In this document: piece after piece, positions 17,495-26,453 of the stretch
How positions within the stretch are numbered: position 1 is the first letter of the stretch
Layout: each line of letters starts with the position of its first letter
From: Acinetobacter kyonggiensis
GTDB taxonomy: Bacteria > Pseudomonadota > Gammaproteobacteria > Pseudomonadales > Moraxellaceae
Assembly (NCBI RefSeq): GCF_900107285.1
Contig: NZ_FNPK01000020.1
Coordinates: forward strand, 1-53,732
Length of the DNA stretch: 53,732 bases
Direction: 5' to 3'
Notes under the pieces: model-generated
Told to the model about the DNA's origin: nothing
The model's database searches: none
Seen by the model: the letters and a program-made list of their open reading frames with translations, nothing else
Position numbers and translations under genes: made by a program

Positions 17495-18181
17495 ATGAAA
17501 CATGTCATGCTGGTTGAAGATGAAGTTGAACTTGCACAATTGGTGCGAGACTATTTAGAAGCAGCAGGCTTTGAAGTCAGTATGTTTCATGATGGTCAGG
17601 AAGCCTATGATAGCTTTACGCAGCGTAAACCCAGCTTAATGATTTTGGATTTGATGGTGCCACGCATGGATGGTTTAACCATTTGCCGTAAGGTGCGTGA
17701 ACAGTCTGATTTACCGATTATTATGGTGACTGCACGCACTGAAGAAATTGACCGCGTATTGGGTTTAAACATGGGTGCGGATGATTACATTTGCAAACCA
17801 TTTAGTCCGAAAGAATTGGTGGCTCGTGTACAAGCGGTCTTACGTCGTTTGGATCGTCAAGCTGAGCCTGAGCAAAATAACTTGTTCCGTATGGATAAAG
17901 CGCAACAACGTATTTGGTATCAACAAAAAACCTTGAATTTAACGCCCACTGAATTTCGTTTGCTTGAGTTGTTCTTAGAGCATGTCGGGCAAGTGTATTC
18001 ACGTGCACAGTTACTCGATCATATTAATCCAGACAGTTTTGATGTGGCGGATCGTGTTATTGATAGTCATATTAAAAATCTACGCCGTAAAATTTCGGAT
18101 GCAGCTGAAACAGGTAACCGTCATGAATGGATTCAAGCAGTCTATGGTGTGGGCTATCGTTTTGAATATCCTGAAGACTAA
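17495..18181 (+). CDS. baeR: BaeR-type response regulator
   Basis: This 228-residue OmpR/PhoB-family regulator has a receiver domain (about 1-115; acidic pocket E8/D9, phospho-acceptor D52 in MILDLMVPRMDG, conserved Lys in CKPFSPKEL) and a C-terminal winged helix (LTPTEFRLLELFLEHVGQVYSRAQLLDHI ... VDSHIKNLRRKI). In Acinetobacter, BaeSR is known to influence RND efflux genes and stress tolerance. It is preceded by AAGGAAT and forms an operon with baeS. A terminator follows. Confidence 0.95.
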   Translation: MKHVMLVEDEVELAQLVRDYLEAAGFEVSMFHDGQEAYDSFTQRKPSLMILDLMVPRMDGLTICRKVREQSDLPIIMVTARTEEIDRVLGLNMGADDYICKPFSPKELVARVQAVLRRLDRQAEPEQNNLFRMDKAQQRIWYQQKTLNLTPTEFRLLELFLEHVGQVYSRAQLLDHINPDSFDVADRVIDSHIKNLRRKISDAAETGNRHEWIQAVYGVGYRFEYPED

Positions 18182-18199
18182 TTTAGTTTTCTGATTTAA

Positions 18200-18235
18200 A
18201 AAAAGCGGATAAGCAAAAGTTTATCTGCTTTTTTT
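18200..18235 (+). terminator. Terminator after baeR
   Basis: AAAAAGCGGATAA pairs with TTATCTGCTTTTT (one mismatch) and is followed by more T residues. Confidence 0.85.
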
Positions 18236-18409
18236 ATGGATTTATTTTGTGGAAAAATATTTTTTCAGTACAGTTAAAATATAAGCCGCAAGGTTAAACA
18301 TTCAACCAGTGAAATGCGGCTGAGCAATGGGCGATTTTAAAGCACAAGACTGTGGTTGATTGCCTGTGCAAGCGGTACAATTCATTTTTTTATCAGATGA
18401 GCATGTGTT

Positions 18410-19765
18410 TTGAGCAGCGAGACGCCTAAACTTCAGCGCCGTTTAAAGAACCGCCATATCCAATTGATCGCCATGGGCGGTGCAATTGGCACAGGGCTGT
18501 TCTTAGGTTCAGCACATATTATTGAATCCGCTGGCCCATCTATTATTTTGGGTTATATGATTGGCGGTTTGATTGCATTTTTAATTATGCGTCAACTCGG
18601 TGAAATGATTGTGCATGAGCCAGTGACGGGTTCATTCAGCTACTTTGCCTTTAAATATTGGGGACGGTTTTCAGGCTTTTTAACGGGCTGGAACTACTGG
18701 GTGCTGTATATCTTAGTCGTGATGACTGAGCTGACCGCGATTGGTAAATATGTCAATTACTGGTGGCCGCATATTCCTGCGTGGGTCTCGGTGCTGGTGT
18801 TTTTTGTGGTGATTACACTGGCCAATTTGGCCAATGTCAAACTATATGCCGAGTCTGAGTTTTGGCTGTCGATGATTAAAGTTGTTGCGATTATCGCGAT
18901 GATCATCTTCGGCGTTTATTTGCTGTTGACGGCAGATGTAGGTTCAACTGCATCCATCACTAACTTATGGGCACATGGCGGGTTTTTCCCACATGGCTTT
19001 GAAGGCTTGTTTTATATGCTGGCCTTTATGATGTTTGCATTTGGTGGTATTGAGCTGATCAGTATGGCGGCTGCGGAAACCGAAGATCCTGAAAAAAATA
19101 TTCCAAAAGCAGTCAATCAAACTGTGATTCGGGTTTTCCTGTTCTATATTTGCTCTTTAGCGATCCTTTTGTCTTTGGTGCCTTGGAATCAATTGGATTT
19201 GGGTGGGCTAGATAAAAGTCCATTCGTGCTTATTTTTAAGCAAATGGGTATTGATTGGGCGGCGCATTTACTGAATTTTATTATTCTGACTGCATCGGTT
19301 TCTGTTTGTAATAGTGGTATGTATGCCAATAGCCGCATGCTTTTAGGTTTAGCAGAACAGGGCAATGCACCACAAGTCTTTCAGCAAGTGAACCAGCACG
19401 GTACGCCGATTTCTGCTGTTTTATTTTCAGCATTATTGATTTTCGGTTGCGTGCTGTTGAATTATTTCTTGCCTGAAAAAGCACTCAGTTATCTGATTTA
19501 TATTGTGGTCAGTGCTGCGGTTCTGAATTGGATGCTGATCAGTTTGATCCATCTTAAATTTAGACAGAGTATGAAGAAGCAGGGCATTCAAACTAAATTT
19601 CCAGCGTTGTTTGCACCGTTTAGCAATTATTTTGTTTTAGCTTTTATGCTGATGATTTTGTATATCATGTGGAATCAGGGCTTTATGCTTTCAGTATTGA
19701 TGCTGCCTGTGTGGATTGTAGTATTGTTTGGTGTATTTAAGATGCTGAAGGCGAAGAAGACCTAA
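18410..19765 (+). CDS. Amino acid permease of the AroP/PheP group
   Basis: This 451-residue APC-family transporter has about 12 hydrophobic segments. Its start LKNRHIQLIAMGGAIGTGLFLGS and the LGEMIVHEPVTGSFS and FKYWGRFSGFLTGWNYWVLY regions closely follow the AroP/PheP/ProY branch, which imports aromatic or related amino acids by proton symport. The exact substrate is not decidable. The start is a TTG (18410), because no in-frame ATG lies nearby upstream and the family N-terminus fits there. It is transcribed alone between two terminators. Confidence 0.9.
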   Translation: MSSETPKLQRRLKNRHIQLIAMGGAIGTGLFLGSAHIIESAGPSIILGYMIGGLIAFLIMRQLGEMIVHEPVTGSFSYFAFKYWGRFSGFLTGWNYWVLYILVVMTELTAIGKYVNYWWPHIPAWVSVLVFFVVITLANLANVKLYAESEFWLSMIKVVAIIAMIIFGVYLLLTADVGSTASITNLWAHGGFFPHGFEGLFYMLAFMMFAFGGIELISMAAAETEDPEKNIPKAVNQTVIRVFLFYICSLAILLSLVPWNQLDLGGLDKSPFVLIFKQMGIDWAAHLLNFIILTASVSVCNSGMYANSRMLLGLAEQGNAPQVFQQVNQHGTPISAVLFSALLIFGCVLLNYFLPEKALSYLIYIVVSAAVLNWMLISLIHLKFRQSMKKQGIQTKFPALFAPFSNYFVLAFMLMILYIMWNQGFMLSVLMLPVWIVVLFGVFKMLKAKKT

Positions 19766-19782
19766 AGAGTAGGTAATGATTT

Positions 19783-19811
19783 AAAAAGGACTCAAGCATG
19801 AGTCCTTTTTT
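19783..19811 (+). terminator. Terminator after the permease gene
   Basis: AAAAAGGACTCA pairs perfectly with TGAGTCCTTTTT around an AGCA loop. The remaining stretch to 20144 is AT-rich and holds nothing firm. A 33-codon open frame at 20024-20125 has no ribosome site worth noting. Confidence 0.9.
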
Positions 19812-20144
19812 ATTTGGTTGTTTTAATGTCTGGGAGTTTTGTTCAATAAGATAATTTAACTATTGGATTTCGTATTTAATAAAGAATCTTATAAATTGTA
19901 TTATGTAAATTCTAGAGAATATTAAATTTAGGACGTTATTTTAAAAGCTTTTTTATGATTCATCAATTTTTTACTAAGCTTTTACTTTCGAATTTTCTGT
20001 TTCAAACATGAGATAGATACAAAATGTCGAAAAGCTGTTCAGTAAATACAATATGTGTTCAAACTCATGATCTGCTTGATGAAGCGATAGCGTTGAGCTT
20101 TAGAAAATTAAAAGGGAAGAATTAAATTCTTCTTCATTCAATAT

Positions 20145-20519
20145 TTATGTGATGGCTCTAAGCGCGGCAATTCGCTGTCTTTGTACTTTATTCAGCTTTG
20201 ATACTACTAGATCATAAGAACTCTGTACCAGATCAATCACTAAATCAGGATCTAAGTCTTCATTCTCATAAATTGAAATCCAATGTTGCTTATTCATATG
20301 CCAGCCTGTACGGATATAAGGATAAATATCACGTAACATCACACCGTGGTCGGGAGTGACTTTTAAGTTAACCGCGGCTTTGCCTTCCAAATGAAAACTC
20401 AGCATAAAAATTTTATCCATGACTTTATAAACGTCACAGCCTTCTCCAAAAGGCTGACTGCAATTGGTTTCAGGGAAAGTAAGGGTAATTTTGGCTATAT
20501 ACTGATGCAATCCCGTCAT
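20145..20519 (-). CDS. MmcQ/YjbR-family protein
   Basis: This 124-residue protein fits the MmcQ/YjbR family (PF04237). These are small cytoplasmic proteins with a fold resembling DNA-binding proteins, but their function is unknown. Typical features are FPETNCSQPFGEGCDVYKVMDKIFMLSF, NLKVTPDHGVMLRDIYPYIRTGWHMNKQHWISI, and the C-terminal helix with LVQSSYDLVVSKL. It lies just downstream of the L,D-transpeptidase gene on the same strand (60 bp gap). Confidence 0.85.
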   Translation of the reverse strand: MTGLHQYIAKITLTFPETNCSQPFGEGCDVYKVMDKIFMLSFHLEGKAAVNLKVTPDHGVMLRDIYPYIRTGWHMNKQHWISIYENEDLDPDLVIDLVQSSYDLVVSKLNKVQRQRIAALRAIT

Positions 20520-20579
20520 AATTATTCTTCTTCAAAAAATGAAAATACCATGAGATAAATACATTATAAGTTAAATATA

Positions 20580-21197
20580 TTATTGATGAATTTCAATCAC
20601 TGTACCATTGTTCACTAATTGCCAAATTTCATCCATATCAATATTACGTACAGCAATACATCCCCAAGTCCAATCTTTTTGAGGTAAATAACTCATCAAG
20701 TTTGGCAACGCTTTTACTTGTTTGGTCGTGGCAGAACCATGAATCATAATGTCTCCACCTGTGGAAACACCAAGCTGTTGCGCATTTTGTTGATCTTTAG
20801 CATTTGGGTATGAAACGTGAAGCGATTTATAAAAAGCACTCTCAGGATTTCGCCAGTCAATTACATACTGACCTTCAGGCGTTTTGCCGTCACCTTCTTG
20901 AATTTTATGTCCTATAGGAGCGAAGCCAAGTCGCATTGGATAGCTTCGAATAACTTGATCTTGATGTAATAATTTGACCAATCGTGCTGCCTTGTAAACA
21001 TGGATACTGCTAATCGGCGTTTGCTTACGGATATGAGTGATTTCTATATCAGACAATGTATTGGGAAATTGAACTTGGTTGGATAGGGTTGGAATAAATT
21101 TTTGATATTTAAAATAAAGACCAGTACCAGTCATGATAATTAGAATAATAAACGTCAGTGCCAGAATGTATTTTTTATTCATTGTTGGTTCAAACAT
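20580..21197 (-). CDS. L,D-transpeptidase family (YkuD) protein, YafK/DpaA-like
   Basis: This 205-residue protein has an N-terminal membrane anchor (KKYILALTFIILIIMTGTGLYF) and a YkuD domain (about residues 65-205). GFAPIGHKIQEGDGKTPEG and IMIHGSATT are seen, and the catalytic Cys lies in WTWGCIAVRNIDMDEIW near residue 186. Such enzymes act on peptidoglycan in the periplasm, making cross-links or, in the DpaA subgroup, releasing Braun lipoprotein. Which reaction applies here is unknown. A start five codons in (MNKKYIL) is also reasonable. Confidence 0.85.
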   Translation of the reverse strand: MFEPTMNKKYILALTFIILIIMTGTGLYFKYQKFIPTLSNQVQFPNTLSDIEITHIRKQTPISSIHVYKAARLVKLLHQDQVIRSYPMRLGFAPIGHKIQEGDGKTPEGQYVIDWRNPESAFYKSLHVSYPNAKDQQNAQQLGVSTGGDIMIHGSATTKQVKALPNLMSYLPQKDWTWGCIAVRNIDMDEIWQLVNNGTVIEIHQ

Positions 21198-21273
21198 ATT
21201 ATTTGAACATAAAGTTCAATAATTAAAAGGGTTTGTGGATAAATTTTCATTTATCCACAATTTTATATTTTAT

Positions 21274-22716
21274 TTAAGATGAACAACTCACCATCACTTC
21301 AGGTACATCACTTGGTAGTGGTGCTAAATCTGAAGTTTGTTCTAAAAGTTGTTGTTTTGTGTATGGTGTATTGAATAGTTTAAATAAGCGATCAACTTCA
21401 GAGAAATCGTTGCGTTCCGCCAGTTCAATGGCTTTTTGTAGCATGTGGTTGCGTAAAGTGTATTGTGGATTCACTTTAAACATTTGCACATCTAGCTCAT
21501 CGGTTGCTTGGTCTGCTCGAATGCTTTGATATTGGTTCAAAAATGTATCGAATTGACGGGTATCTAAGCAATCATCACGCAGAGCAGTATAGCTCTTGTT
21601 TTGTAGACGAATAAAGCTGTCTGTGTAATCGAGTTGTTCTGCTTGCAGAATACGAAGAAAAGCCATGCTGCAATCAAAACTGTCTTTATGGAAGCTGGGT
21701 AGCCCCATTTTTTGGCATAGCCCAAGTGTGTAATGTTCTAAAAATGTAGTTTCAAAATGCTCTAAACATTGGGCTAAATCTTCTTTAAATTGTTGTTTGT
21801 TTTCAGCAGGGGCAAGCGGAATAAGATTATTGAGCCATGTCCATAAATTCCAGTGCCCGATACTGGGTTGTTGCTGGTAGGTATAACGTGCATTGTAGTC
21901 TGAATGGTTGTTAATCCAATTTGGACGGAAGCGTTCCATAAAACCATAAGGGCCAAAGTCTAGCGTAGAACCGGTGATATTGAGATTATCGGTATTCATC
22001 ACGCCGTGGGCGAAACCGACCAATTGCCATTTTGCAATCATCACCGCGGTACGCTGAATGACTTTGGTGGCAAAGGCTAAAATGGGCTGCTCAGCATTAA
22101 GGCATTCAGGATAATGCCATTCAATACACTTCTGCACAAAGTCTGCGAGTAGCTCAGGCTGATATTGATTAATCCATTCAAAATGACCCAGACGAATATG
22201 GCAGTCCGAAGTACGCAGCATCATCGCGCCAAGTTCTAATTTTTCGCGTTGTACACCTTGCGCCGACGAGGTAAAGCCCACGGCATTACTCGAGGCTACG
22301 CCCAAAGCATTCAGTGCATGACCCGCTAAATATTCACGAATAACAGAGCGCAATACTGCACGACCATCGCCCATACGGGAGTAGGGGGTAGCACCTGCAC
22401 CCTTTAAATGCAGGTCAATGGTTTGATTGTTTTTATCTAAAATTTGAGCAATCAGTAAACCGCGTCCATCACCCAATTGTCCTGCCCATTGTCCAAATTG
22501 ATGTCCTGCATAGACCATCGCAAGGGGTTCAAATTCAGCAAAGGTTTTCTGCCCACTACAGATTTCAACCCAAGCCGCTTGGTCTGCATCCGACCATTGT
22601 AATTGATCGGCAAGTGCTTGGTTAAAATGTCCTGCTTTTGCCCCTTTTAGCGGAACTGGCATTTGCTGATGAAAAAGCTTGGGATTGAGCAAAGGATAGC
22701 GGGGATTGAATTGCAT
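21274..22716 (-). CDS. selO: SelO-type protein adenylyltransferase (YdiU/UPF0061)
   Basis: This 480-residue pseudokinase-fold enzyme transfers AMP to protein side chains; bacterial SelO is linked to redox control. It has the family blocks YAGHQFGQWAGQLGDGRG, LHLKGAGATPYSRMGDGRAVLRSVIREYL, GFAHGVMNTDNLNITGSTLDFGPYGF and the NPQYTLRNHMLQKAIE segment near the C-terminus. The protein ends PEVMVSCSS: E. coli SelO also has a C-terminal Cys (selenocysteine in some eukaryotes), and a Cys is kept here. It stands alone. Confidence 0.93.
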   Translation of the reverse strand: MQFNPRYPLLNPKLFHQQMPVPLKGAKAGHFNQALADQLQWSDADQAAWVEICSGQKTFAEFEPLAMVYAGHQFGQWAGQLGDGRGLLIAQILDKNNQTIDLHLKGAGATPYSRMGDGRAVLRSVIREYLAGHALNALGVASSNAVGFTSSAQGVQREKLELGAMMLRTSDCHIRLGHFEWINQYQPELLADFVQKCIEWHYPECLNAEQPILAFATKVIQRTAVMIAKWQLVGFAHGVMNTDNLNITGSTLDFGPYGFMERFRPNWINNHSDYNARYTYQQQPSIGHWNLWTWLNNLIPLAPAENKQQFKEDLAQCLEHFETTFLEHYTLGLCQKMGLPSFHKDSFDCSMAFLRILQAEQLDYTDSFIRLQNKSYTALRDDCLDTRQFDTFLNQYQSIRADQATDELDVQMFKVNPQYTLRNHMLQKAIELAERNDFSEVDRLFKLFNTPYTKQQLLEQTSDLAPLPSDVPEVMVSCSS

Positions 22717-22780
22717 AGTGGAAAATACTGAATGGGGTTGGATTCACTATACTTGATATAGATGCACGATTAAAACAGGA

Positions 22781-23141
22781 TTAATCCACAATAAAGAGTT
22801 TTGCACCTGTAGTTGTTGAGGAGCGATGAGCTTCGGCATGATCTGCAACTTGATAACTCATGCCAGCGGTTAATGTAAAGCTACGACCATCCTCAAGTTC
22901 AGTATGTAATTCACCTTCAAGGCAGAATAAGATATGCCCCTTTAGGCACCATGAACAAAAATAAAGCGATGCTTTATTTGCAGTGCAAGGCTAAATAACC
23001 TGCTGAATATTCCACAATACGCACCCGAATATTGTCAAACTGTTGCGTACGCCATAGGGCATGACCATGTTCACCTGCATGTCGTTCAGTTTTAATTTCT
23101 GTCCAATTGGTGATTCCAAATGGAATGTTATTCAAGTTCAT
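22781..23141 (-). pseudogene. DHCW-motif cupin-fold protein gene, broken by a small palindromic insert
   Basis: From ATG at 23141 (GAAGG upstream) the frame reads MNLNNIPFGITNWTEIKTER through RVRIVEYSAGYLA and then runs into a stop after LHCK. The rest of the family sequence resumes in another frame as WCLKGHILFCLEGELHTELEDGR ... VADHAEAHRSSTTTGAKLFIVD and ends at 22781. The break coincides with about 38 inserted bases (about 22953-22990) that contain a perfect palindrome. The total of 361 bp is not divisible by three. Family members are about 108 residues, so the gene was full-length before insertion. Function of the intact family is unknown. Confidence 0.85.
22953..22990. repeat. Roughly 38-bp palindromic element inserted in the cupin gene (copy 1)
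   Basis: AATAAAGC (22960-22967) and GCTTTATT (22971-22978) form an 8-bp stem with a 3-nt loop, followed by TTGCAGTGCAAGG, itself a small palindrome (TTG CAGTG CAA). The same design occurs at about 35643-35681 in the same orientation. It has no coding capacity and interrupts the cupin reading frame. Confidence 0.8.
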
Positions 23142-23184
23142 TTTTTTCCTTCTTTATATGATTTTAAGTGGCTGAGATAAAAGA

Positions 23185-23205
23185 AAAGCCCCAAGAAGGG
23201 GCTTT
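23185..23205 (-). terminator. Terminator after the fatty acid desaturase gene
   Basis: AAAGCCCC pairs with GGGGCTTT around a 5-nt loop. On the minus strand it is followed by TTCTTTT. Confidence 0.85.
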
Positions 23206-23219
23206 ATCGTAACAGTATC

Positions 23220-24386
23220 TTATTCAGAAATAGGGTTCTTTTTAACACTGCGCATCAGGATTTTTAACGTATTGCGGTGGTGTGCAAGACGCTGTTCAAC
23301 CAATTGGAAATCCACTTTAAGTTTGTGATCCATTTGCTGAATTTTTTCAGCGACAGAGGCTTTCTTGGCTTGAATTTCTTGTTCTTTCAGCTTTGCCCAG
23401 TCATTTAATGTTTGGGTAAATGCTTCATATTCCTGTGCAATACGAAGTTTGGCAGTGGCCATATCTTCATTGACATTGTGTCCATAAACAGCCAAATCTT
23501 GTTCAGCATATTTAAAGCGCATTGCCAATTCTGCTTTTTTAATATTAAAGCTTGGAATACGGCGTAAGTTTTTGGCTAAACCTAATTTTGAACACGACCA
23601 AATCAACCATTTCGTTGGATCGTACTGCCACCATTTCACACCATTACGGTAGTCATATTGGAAAATATGGTGATAGTTATGATAACCCTCACCCCAAGTT
23701 GCAATAGCTAACCAGAAGTTGTCACGTGCAGTATTTTCGTCGGTATAAGGACGTTTTCCCCACATGTGGCAAAGTGAATTAATGAAGAAGGTCACGTGAT
23801 GGCTTAGGATTAGGCGAAGTAAACCACCCAATAATAATACGCCCCACATATCACCAACTGCCCAACCGACTGTAGTAAGAATTACGACATGTACAGCAAC
23901 AACAAGAGGAATGTAATATTTGTCTTGGAACATCACCACTTTGTCATTTAACAAATCTGGTGCATTTTTATAATTTGATTCTGCTGCTGGATAGTTACGA
24001 AGCATCCATCCAATGTGCGCATACCAAAAGCCATTATTAATTGAATATGGATCTTGTTCAATATCATCAACATGACGGTGATGCGTACGATGACCTGAAG
24101 CCCAGAACAAAATACTATTTTGAACGGCAAAAGTCCCCATAAGCATTAAAATGATTTTTAATGGTAAGGTCGCTTCATAGGCACGATGGGCCCATAAACG
24201 GTGATAACCCGCAGTAATCCCTAAACTACTTAAACCAAGTAGTACAAATAAGCTGATCCATGCGCCTAAGCTAAAATCATGATGATAAGCATATAAAGGG
24301 ATAGCGATTACAGCCACAATTGGTAAAAGTACCAATGCAAACACTGCAATCCAGTTAATTGGGGCTTTGGGTAGGGGAGCATTCAT
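23220..24386 (-). CDS. Delta-9-type acyl-CoA/acyl-lipid fatty acid desaturase
   Basis: This membrane di-iron enzyme inserts a double bond into fatty acyl chains. The three histidine boxes are HRLWAH, HRTHHRHVDD and HNYHH, with four or more hydrophobic segments between them. The C-terminus (about residues 290-388) is a long charged helix (DHKLKVDFQLVEQRLAHHR), longer than in minimal desaturases. ATG 24386 is chosen (388 residues, AGGAG 11 nt upstream); an in-frame GTG at 24398 lies too close to that site. It is a single gene with its own terminator. An inverted repeat 120-160 bp upstream may be a regulator site. Confidence 0.9.
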   Translation of the reverse strand: MNAPLPKAPINWIAVFALVLLPIVAVIAIPLYAYHHDFSLGAWISLFVLLGLSSLGITAGYHRLWAHRAYEATLPLKIILMLMGTFAVQNSILFWASGHRTHHRHVDDIEQDPYSINNGFWYAHIGWMLRNYPAAESNYKNAPDLLNDKVVMFQDKYYIPLVVAVHVVILTTVGWAVGDMWGVLLLGGLLRLILSHHVTFFINSLCHMWGKRPYTDENTARDNFWLAIATWGEGYHNYHHIFQYDYRNGVKWWQYDPTKWLIWSCSKLGLAKNLRRIPSFNIKKAELAMRFKYAEQDLAVYGHNVNEDMATAKLRIAQEYEAFTQTLNDWAKLKEQEIQAKKASVAEKIQQMDHKLKVDFQLVEQRLAHHRNTLKILMRSVKKNPISE

Positions 24387-24505
24387 CTCCAACAGCACTC
24401 CTAGAACCTTGTAAAGGTAAGGTATAAATGAATTTGTTAATTCAATACAGTTTATAGGGATTAAAACTTCGTCATATTAGCATGAGCGAATAAATATGCA
24501 CTAGC

Positions 24506-24547
24506 ATTATTCTACAGTTGTATTGTACTAAACAGTAACAGAATAAT
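24506..24547. promoter_or_regulatory. Inverted repeat upstream of the desaturase gene, possible operator
   Basis: ATTATTCT (24506-24513) and AGAATAAT (24540-24547) are perfect inverted copies separated by 26 bp that include ACAGTTGTATTGTAC. It lies in the 389-bp gap between the desaturase start and the glycerophosphodiesterase gene. Nothing else is recognisable in that gap. Operator function is inference. Confidence 0.35.
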
Positions 24548-24775
24548 AAGTAGATTTGATTGATTTTATCGAAGACTAAGACCGCTTATTTAAAGATCGA
24601 CGATAGGGTTTAAGAAATGATTTTGGAAGCATAAAGTAAGAGCTTGTTCTGTTTGGAGTTATCTTATTTACGCTTAGTATTGATTATGTCGAAATAGATT
24701 GTTTTGTGCGCATTTATTATTATGAAATAAAGCACATTCATTGCAAAAAAGTGACATCAGTGCATCTGGTGGATG

Positions 24776-25492
24776 TCATATGGATAAGTGTTCTAGCATC
24801 ATTTTGGGAAAGTCAGTAATTAAACCATCAATGCCTAAATTTTGAAGATGTTTTGCCCGTTCAATATCATTGACTGTCCACACGCTAATGTTGAGTTGAG
24901 CTTTTTGTGTGGCTTGAATGATGTCATCTGTTGCCAGTTGATTCATCCAACCAATTTGACAGCAACCTAAGTTTAATGCCTGTTCAATGGCTTGTTCTTT
25001 AATATCATCTTCAACCAGTAAGCCTCGTTTAAAGATGGATTGTTGCTGTTGTAAGGCTTGATGAATTTTCAGGTCAAAACTGGTGATCACCGCAGTTTGC
25101 TCAAAACCTTTCAGTTGTTTTTGTAATTCGATAATTAATCTTTCAGCTTGTTGCAATGTTTCAACAGCTTTAACTTCAACTTCAAGGTGTTCAAAGTCGT
25201 GCATAATATTTAAGCTTTGAACTAAGGTTGGAGTGATTTGTTTTTCCCAATCCATCCAGATATTGGCTTGATTATAAGTGTTTAAATCTGCCTGAGTACA
25301 TTCATAAAGATTTTTATCGATACCTGTAGTACGAATGAAGTTGTCATCATGCATGATCACCAATTCACCATCTTTAAGCTGGCGAACGTCAAATTCAACG
25401 GCTCGAATGCCTAAGTCATGAATGTATTGAAAGCCTCCTAATGTATTTTCAGGGGCTTCACCACGTGCACCACGATGACCGATAATTTTCAT
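24776..25492 (-). CDS. Glycerophosphodiester phosphodiesterase, UgpQ-like
   Basis: This 238-residue TIM-barrel enzyme hydrolyses glycerophosphodiesters to glycerol-3-phosphate and an alcohol. It opens MKIIGHRGARGEAPENTLGGF, with the catalytic HRG and the EN pair, then VEFDVRQLKDGELVIMHDD, supplying the acidic metal ligands and second His. The C-terminus has SVWTVND and GIDGLITDFP, as in the family. No signal peptide is present, so it should be cytoplasmic. It is a single gene; the region upstream carries a two-hairpin repeat. Confidence 0.92.
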   Translation of the reverse strand: MKIIGHRGARGEAPENTLGGFQYIHDLGIRAVEFDVRQLKDGELVIMHDDNFIRTTGIDKNLYECTQADLNTYNQANIWMDWEKQITPTLVQSLNIMHDFEHLEVEVKAVETLQQAERLIIELQKQLKGFEQTAVITSFDLKIHQALQQQQSIFKRGLLVEDDIKEQAIEQALNLGCCQIGWMNQLATDDIIQATQKAQLNISVWTVNDIERAKHLQNLGIDGLITDFPKMMLEHLSI

Positions 25493-25644
25493 AATAAATT
25501 CTGGTGGTATTTTGTGACTATATTAACGCTAAATATTGAACCTAGAACAGTTGAATATCTTTGTGTTTTCTTATTCCGAAGATTTTAATTAGATTTTAAT
25601 TAGATTTTACTGGTGAGAGAACACCTTATTTTTTAGGGATAAAA

Positions 25645-25725
25645 AAGTAACAAAAAGCCTTTGTTAGACTGCGGCACATTCTTGTGCCGCAGTCTAACGG
25701 ACAGCATCCATGCTGCCATCGCGAT
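25645..25725. repeat. Two-hairpin dispersed element, copy 1
   Basis: AAAAAGTAACAAAAAGCC at about 25643 leads into a 15-bp perfect stem (25663-25677 with 25684-25698; loop ATTCTT). A second hairpin of GG(A)CAGCAT against ATGCTGCC at 25699-25717 and an ATCGCG tail follow. A second copy at 30763-30845 has the same layout but different stem sequences that still pair. It lies between the glycerophosphodiesterase and adenosyltransferase genes and probably also acts as a terminator for the latter. Confidence 0.85.
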
Positions 25726-25771
25726 AGTGATTTTGTTAGGTTATTTATATTCTGAATTTTAATTTAAAAAT

Positions 25772-26350
25772 TTAAATCGTCTCATTAATATTTTTTTGCC
25801 ACAGCACTTCACTACCACCTTCAGCGCGTTGCAACGTGCGTGAAGCAACAAATAACCAATCGGATAAACGATTTAATAATTGTAATGAAGTGGCTTGAAT
25901 ATTTTGGTCACGGCTATGTACAGTCATCAGACTACGTTCTGCACGGCGGCAGACTGAACGTGCTTGATGTGCATAGCTACAAGATAGTGTTCCCGCAGGT
26001 AAAATGAAGTCTTTGAGCATCGGTAAGGCTTCATTCATACGATCAATTTCATTTTCCAAAAATTCAACTGAAACAGGTAAAACCATATTGTAGTTGGGAA
26101 TGCAGACTTCGCCACCCAGATCAAATAACCAGTGTTGAATTAAGCTTAAAGATTTGTCCCAAGCGGATTTATCTTCAATTGAACTGACTGTAATTTGGGC
26201 ACGTAAAATACCAATACAAGAATTCAGTTCATCGACATCGCCTAAGGCAATAATACGTAAATCATCTTTAGCAACGCGTGAACCATCGCCAAGACCTGTT
26301 GTGCCTGAGTCGCCTGTACGGGTGTAAATTTTGCTTAAACGGTAGCCCAT
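25772..26350 (-). CDS. Cob(I)alamin adenosyltransferase, PduO type
   Basis: This 192-residue enzyme transfers the adenosyl group of ATP to cob(I)alamin, making coenzyme B12. The start at 26350 (MGYRLSKIYTRTGDSG) is chosen because AGGAA lies just upstream and the family starts there; a longer frame to 26410 is unlikely. The ATP-binding N-terminal motif TRTGDSGTTGLGDGSR and the C-terminal signature RSVCRRAERSL and NRLSDWLFVASR are complete. It follows btuB by about 100 bp on the same strand, so uptake and activation of B12 are probably in one riboswitch-controlled transcript. Confidence 0.93.
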   Translation of the reverse strand: MGYRLSKIYTRTGDSGTTGLGDGSRVAKDDLRIIALGDVDELNSCIGILRAQITVSSIEDKSAWDKSLSLIQHWLFDLGGEVCIPNYNMVLPVSVEFLENEIDRMNEALPMLKDFILPAGTLSCSYAHQARSVCRRAERSLMTVHSRDQNIQATSLQLLNRLSDWLFVASRTLQRAEGGSEVLWQKNINETI

Positions 26351-26453
26351 AGTTTTTCCTAAAATTTTTAAGTCATAAAAAAGGATAATGTCGGTCAGAA
26401 CATTATCCATAAACTGCGCTGTTTTAAATGTATTTTTGAGGCTTTAAGTTAAA

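Noticed and set aside
20024..20125. 33-codon plus-strand frame (MSKSCSVNTICVQTHDLL...)
   Set aside because: It is too short, has no ribosome site and no recognisable family; it may be a remnant but cannot be supported.
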